Assembly (NCBI GenBank): GCA_024291935.2
Contig: CM044311.1
Coordinates: 22,653,001 to 22,717,000, forward strand
DNA: 64,000 bases
Reading direction: 5' to 3'
Origin: Okapia johnstoni
Lineage: Eukaryota; Chordata; Mammalia; Artiodactyla; Giraffidae
Numbering within the stretch: the stretch's first letter is position 1; each line of letters opens with the position of its first letter. The translations under genes and the position numbers were made by a program. Positions 61,269 through 64,000 of this stretch are shown here, piece after piece. The notes beneath the pieces were generated by a model that was given only the letters and a program-made list of their open reading frames with translations, did not search any database and was not told the origin of the DNA.

Positions 61269-62213
61269 ATGAAAAGGCAGAAAAACACTGCACAAATGAA
61301 GGAACAAACTAGAGATATAGAAGTCCAAATACATGAGAGGAAATAGGCAAACGACCTGAAAAAGAATTCAGAATAACGATAGTAAAGATGATCAAAAACC
61401 TTGAAAACAGAATGGAGAAAATGCAGCAATCAATTAACAAAGACCTAGGAGAATTAAAGAATAAACATGTGGAGACAAACAACAAAATTACTGAAATTAA
61501 AAATACTCTAGAAGGAATCAATAGCAGAATATCTGAAGCAGAAGAACGACTCAGTGAGCTGGAAGATAAAATGGTGGAAATAACTTCTGAAGAGCAGAGT
61601 AAAGTAAAAGGAATGAAAAGACCTGAGGACAGTCCCAGAGACCTCTGGGACAATATCAAACACACCAACATTAGAATTATAGGGGTCTCAGAAGAAGAAG
61701 AGAAAAAGAAAGGTTATGAGAAAATTTTTGAAGAGATTATAGTTGAAAATTTCCCCAATGTGGAAATGGAAATAGTCAATCAAGTCCAAGAGCAACAAAG
61801 AGCCCCACAAGGATAAACCCAAGAAGAAACACACCAAGACACATACTAATCAAACTAACTAAGATTAAACACAAAGATATAATATTAAAAAGCAACAAGT
61901 AACATACAAGGGAAACCCCATACAGTTAAAAGCTGATCTTTCAGCAGAAACTTTGCAGGCCAGAAGTTAACGGCAGGATATATTTAAAATAATGAAAGGG
62001 AAAAATCTACAACCAAGATTACTGTATCCAGCAAGGATCTCATTCAAAATTTATGGAGAAATCAAAAGCTTTTCAGACAAGCAAAATTTAAGAAAACTCA
62101 GTAACAACAAACCAGCTTTACAACATATATTAAAAGGGCATATATTCAAGAAATACAAGAGAAGAAAAAGATCTACAAAATCAAACCCTAAACAATTAAG
62201 AAAATGGCAATAG
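61269..62213 (+). pseudogene. LINE-1 ORF1 (RNA-binding coiled-coil protein), broken
   Basis: A likely start at 61269 (MKRQKNTAQMKEQTRDIEVQ) meets a tag after 25 codons. A second frame at 61388-61816 gives the coiled coil (ENRMEKMQQSINKDLGELKN, INSRISEAEERLSELEDKMV) and the RNA-recognition part (DLWDNIKHTNIRIIGV), then stops at 61814. The C-terminal domain continues in other frames to 62213 (MKGKNLQPRLLYPARISFK). In intact L1 this trimeric protein coats the element RNA. Here at least two stops and two frame changes inactivate it. Confidence 0.88.
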
Positions 62214-64000
62214 GAGCATATATATTGATAATTACTTTAAATGTAAATAGATTAAACGCTCCAATCAAAAGACACAGATTGGCTGAAAGGATACAAAAAC
62301 TAGACAAATATGTATACTGCCTACAAGAAACACACTTCAGACCTAAAGACACATATAGACTGAAAGTGAGAGGATGGAAAAATACATTCCATTCAAATGG
62401 AAAGCAAAAGAAAGCTGGAGTAGCAATCCTCATATTAGACAAAATAGATCTTAAAATAAAGAATATTACAAAAGATAAGGAAGGACACTACATAACAATC
62501 AAGGATCAATCCAAGAGGAAGACATAGTAATTGTAAATATCTATGCACCCAACAGAGGAGCACCTGAATACATAAGACAAACACTAACAGACATAAAAAG
62601 AGAAATTGACAGTAACACAATAATAGTAACAGACTCACCCCACTCACAGCAATGGACAGATCATCAAAACAGAAAATTAAGAAGGAAACACAAGTCTTAA
62701 ATGATACACTAGATGAGATGGATCTCTCTGATATCTTTAGGACATTCCATCCAAATGCAGAAGAACACATCTTCTCAAGTGCATATGGAACATTCTCCAG
62801 GATAGACCATATCTTGGGTCACAAATCAAACCTCAGTAAATGTAAGAAAATTGAAATTGTATCAAGCATCTTCTCCAACCACAACACTATGAGACTAGAT
62901 ATCAATTACATGAAAAAAACTATAAGAAACACAAACACACGGAGATTAAACAATATGTTTCTAAATAAACAACAGGTTATTGAAGATATCAAAAGGGAAA
63001 TCAAAAAATTGCTATAAACACATGACAATGAAACATTATAACTCAAAACCTATGGGATACAGCAAAAGCAGCTCTAAGAGGGAAGTATACAGAATACAAT
63101 CCTACCTCAAGAAATAAGAAAAATATCGAATAGACAGTCTAACTTTATACCTAAAACAACTGGAAAAAGACGAACAAAAAAACCACAATTAGAAGAAGGA
63201 AATAAATCATAAAGATGAGAGCAAAAATAAGAGAAAAAACAATGGAAGAAACAATAGTAAAGATTAATAAAACTAAAAGCTAGTTCTTTGGAAGATAAAA
63301 TTGACAAACCTTTAGCCACACTCATGAAGAAAAAAAGAGAGAAGAACCAGATCAAGAAAATTAGAAATGAAAAAGGAGAGGTTACAACAGACAATACAGA
63401 AATACAAAGGACTATAAGAGACTATTATGAACAACCATATGGCAATAAAATGGATAACCTGGAAGAAATGGAGAGATTCTTAGAAAAGTTCAATCTTCCA
63501 AGCCTGAATGAGGATGAAATAGAAATTATGAACAACCCAATTACAAGCAATGAAATTGAAGCTTGATCAAAAATCTCCCCAAAAAACCAAAAGCCCAGAA
63601 CCAGATGGCTTCACAGGAGAATTCTATCAAACATTTAGAGAGGAGCTAATGCCTATCCTTCTAAAACTCTTTTAAAAAATTGCAGAGAAAGGAATACTTC
63701 CAAACTCATTCTACGAGGCCACCATCACCTGATACCAAAACCAAAAACAATACACAAAAAAAGAAAATTACAGGCCAATACCACTGATAAACATAGATGC
63801 AAAAATCCTCAATAAAATTTTAGCAAACAATTCAGCAACACATAAAAAACTCATACACCATGATCAAGTTGGGTTTATTCAAAGAATGCTAGGATTCGTC
63901 AATATACACAAATCAATCAATGTGATACACCATGTTAATACATTGAATGATAAAAACCATATGATAATCTAAATAGATGCAGAAAAAGCCTTTAACAAAA
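62204..64000 (+). pseudogene. LINE-1 ORF2 (endonuclease / reverse transcriptase), broken and cut by window end
   Basis: The start at 62204 gives the endonuclease N-terminus with LNVNRLNAPIKRHRLAE and the catalytic-loop sequence CLQETHF. A frame break occurs near 62520. 62652-63017 carries FSSAYGTFSRIDHILGHKSN and FSNHNTMRLDINY, where the usual catalytic S-D-H is S-N-H. 63288-63566 is the region before RT. The last bases read the start of RT (gggtttattcaaagaatgct). Intact ORF2 nicks and reverse transcribes its target; this copy cannot. Confidence 0.88.

Larger units (their letters stand above)
1..64000 (-). other. NCAM2: NCAM2 gene body, internal part (introns plus four exons)
   Basis: The four exons described separately fix the gene and its direction. 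Transcription runs from high to low coordinates, and the window begins and ends inside introns. The visible introns are 38964-44626 (5.7 kb), 36318-38802 (2.5 kb) and 9563-36171 (26.6 kb), plus incomplete introns 1-9411 and 44745-64000. I searched both outer introns for the neighbouring Ig2 and Ig5 exons and recognised none. NCAM2 is a homophilic cell adhesion protein of neurons, best known in olfactory and hippocampal axons and dendrites. No promoter, CpG island, first exon or polyadenylation region of the gene is in the window. Confidence 0.85.
58935..64000 (+). mobile_element. Ruminant LINE-1, 5' UTR, ORF1 and first half of ORF2, cut by window end
   Basis: 5' UTR wording runs from about 58940 (gcagggggtggtgccatcaa) to 61260, with T-rich and (aaac)n parts. 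ORF1 and ORF2 remnants follow and are listed separately. The sequence at 63990-64000 is still in the RT domain, so the element extends beyond the window. It is antisense to NCAM2. At over 5 kb it is the least truncated LINE here. Confidence 0.9.

Noticed and set aside
61388..61816. 142-codon coiled-coil protein as a novel gene
   Set aside because: It is LINE-1 ORF1, with the 5' UTR before it and ORF2 after it.
1..64000. CRISPR-like or defence-like arrays of regularly spaced repeats
   Set aside because: Repeats are irregular in spacing and belong to mammalian transposons. The DNA is from a vertebrate nuclear genome.

Overview
The window is mammalian nuclear DNA from a ruminant, almost certainly a bovid. 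The markers are many copies of the bovid-type RTE retrotransposon BovB, the tRNA/BovB-derived SINEs Bov-tA and BOV-A2, ruminant-type LINE-1 with its typical 3' end, CHR-like cetartiodactyl SINE remnants and a short mariner-type palindrome. I cannot tell cattle from sheep, goat or other bovids. I see no bacterial or viral gene order, no RNA gene and no CRISPR array.

The only host gene recognised is NCAM2 (neural cell adhesion molecule 2), on the minus strand. Four consecutive coding exons are present, in transcript order 44744-44627, 38963-38803, 36317-36172 and 9562-9412. Their splice sites are canonical and their codon phases join perfectly (118+161+146+151 = 576 nt, 192 codons' worth). Together they encode immunoglobulin domains 3 and 4 of the extracellular part, two exons per domain. 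Upstream exons (signal peptide, Ig1, Ig2) must lie beyond 64000. Downstream exons (Ig5, fibronectin type III, membrane and tail) must lie beyond position 1. Everything else in the window is intron.

Layout: 1-9411 is intron 3' of the Ig4 exons, with two LTR-like remnants, a BovB 3' fragment, SINEs and an old LINE-1 split by an MLT1-like LTR. 9563-36171 is one 26.6 kb intron between the two Ig4 exons. It holds a minus-strand BovB (16482-18050), a mariner-type MITE (22027-22105), a L1/BovB cluster (22445-25250), a long BovB with a nested SINE (28503-30945) and a SINE flanked by an unusually long direct repeat (33437-33841). 36318-38802 and 38964-44626 are shorter introns with few repeats near the exons. 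44745-64000 is intron upstream of the Ig3 exons. From 45505 much of it is transposon: a BovB of about 1.8 kb, a rearranged LINE-1 with an internal inverted block (49142-55318), a BovB-in-L1-in-BovB nest (55325-58931) and a ruminant LINE-1 (58935 to the window end).

All long open reading frames outside the four exons are LINE or BovB remnants. I found no convincing new biological system. The points of interest are the transposon architecture, the strong antisense orientation of BovB relative to NCAM2, and a few local rearrangements.
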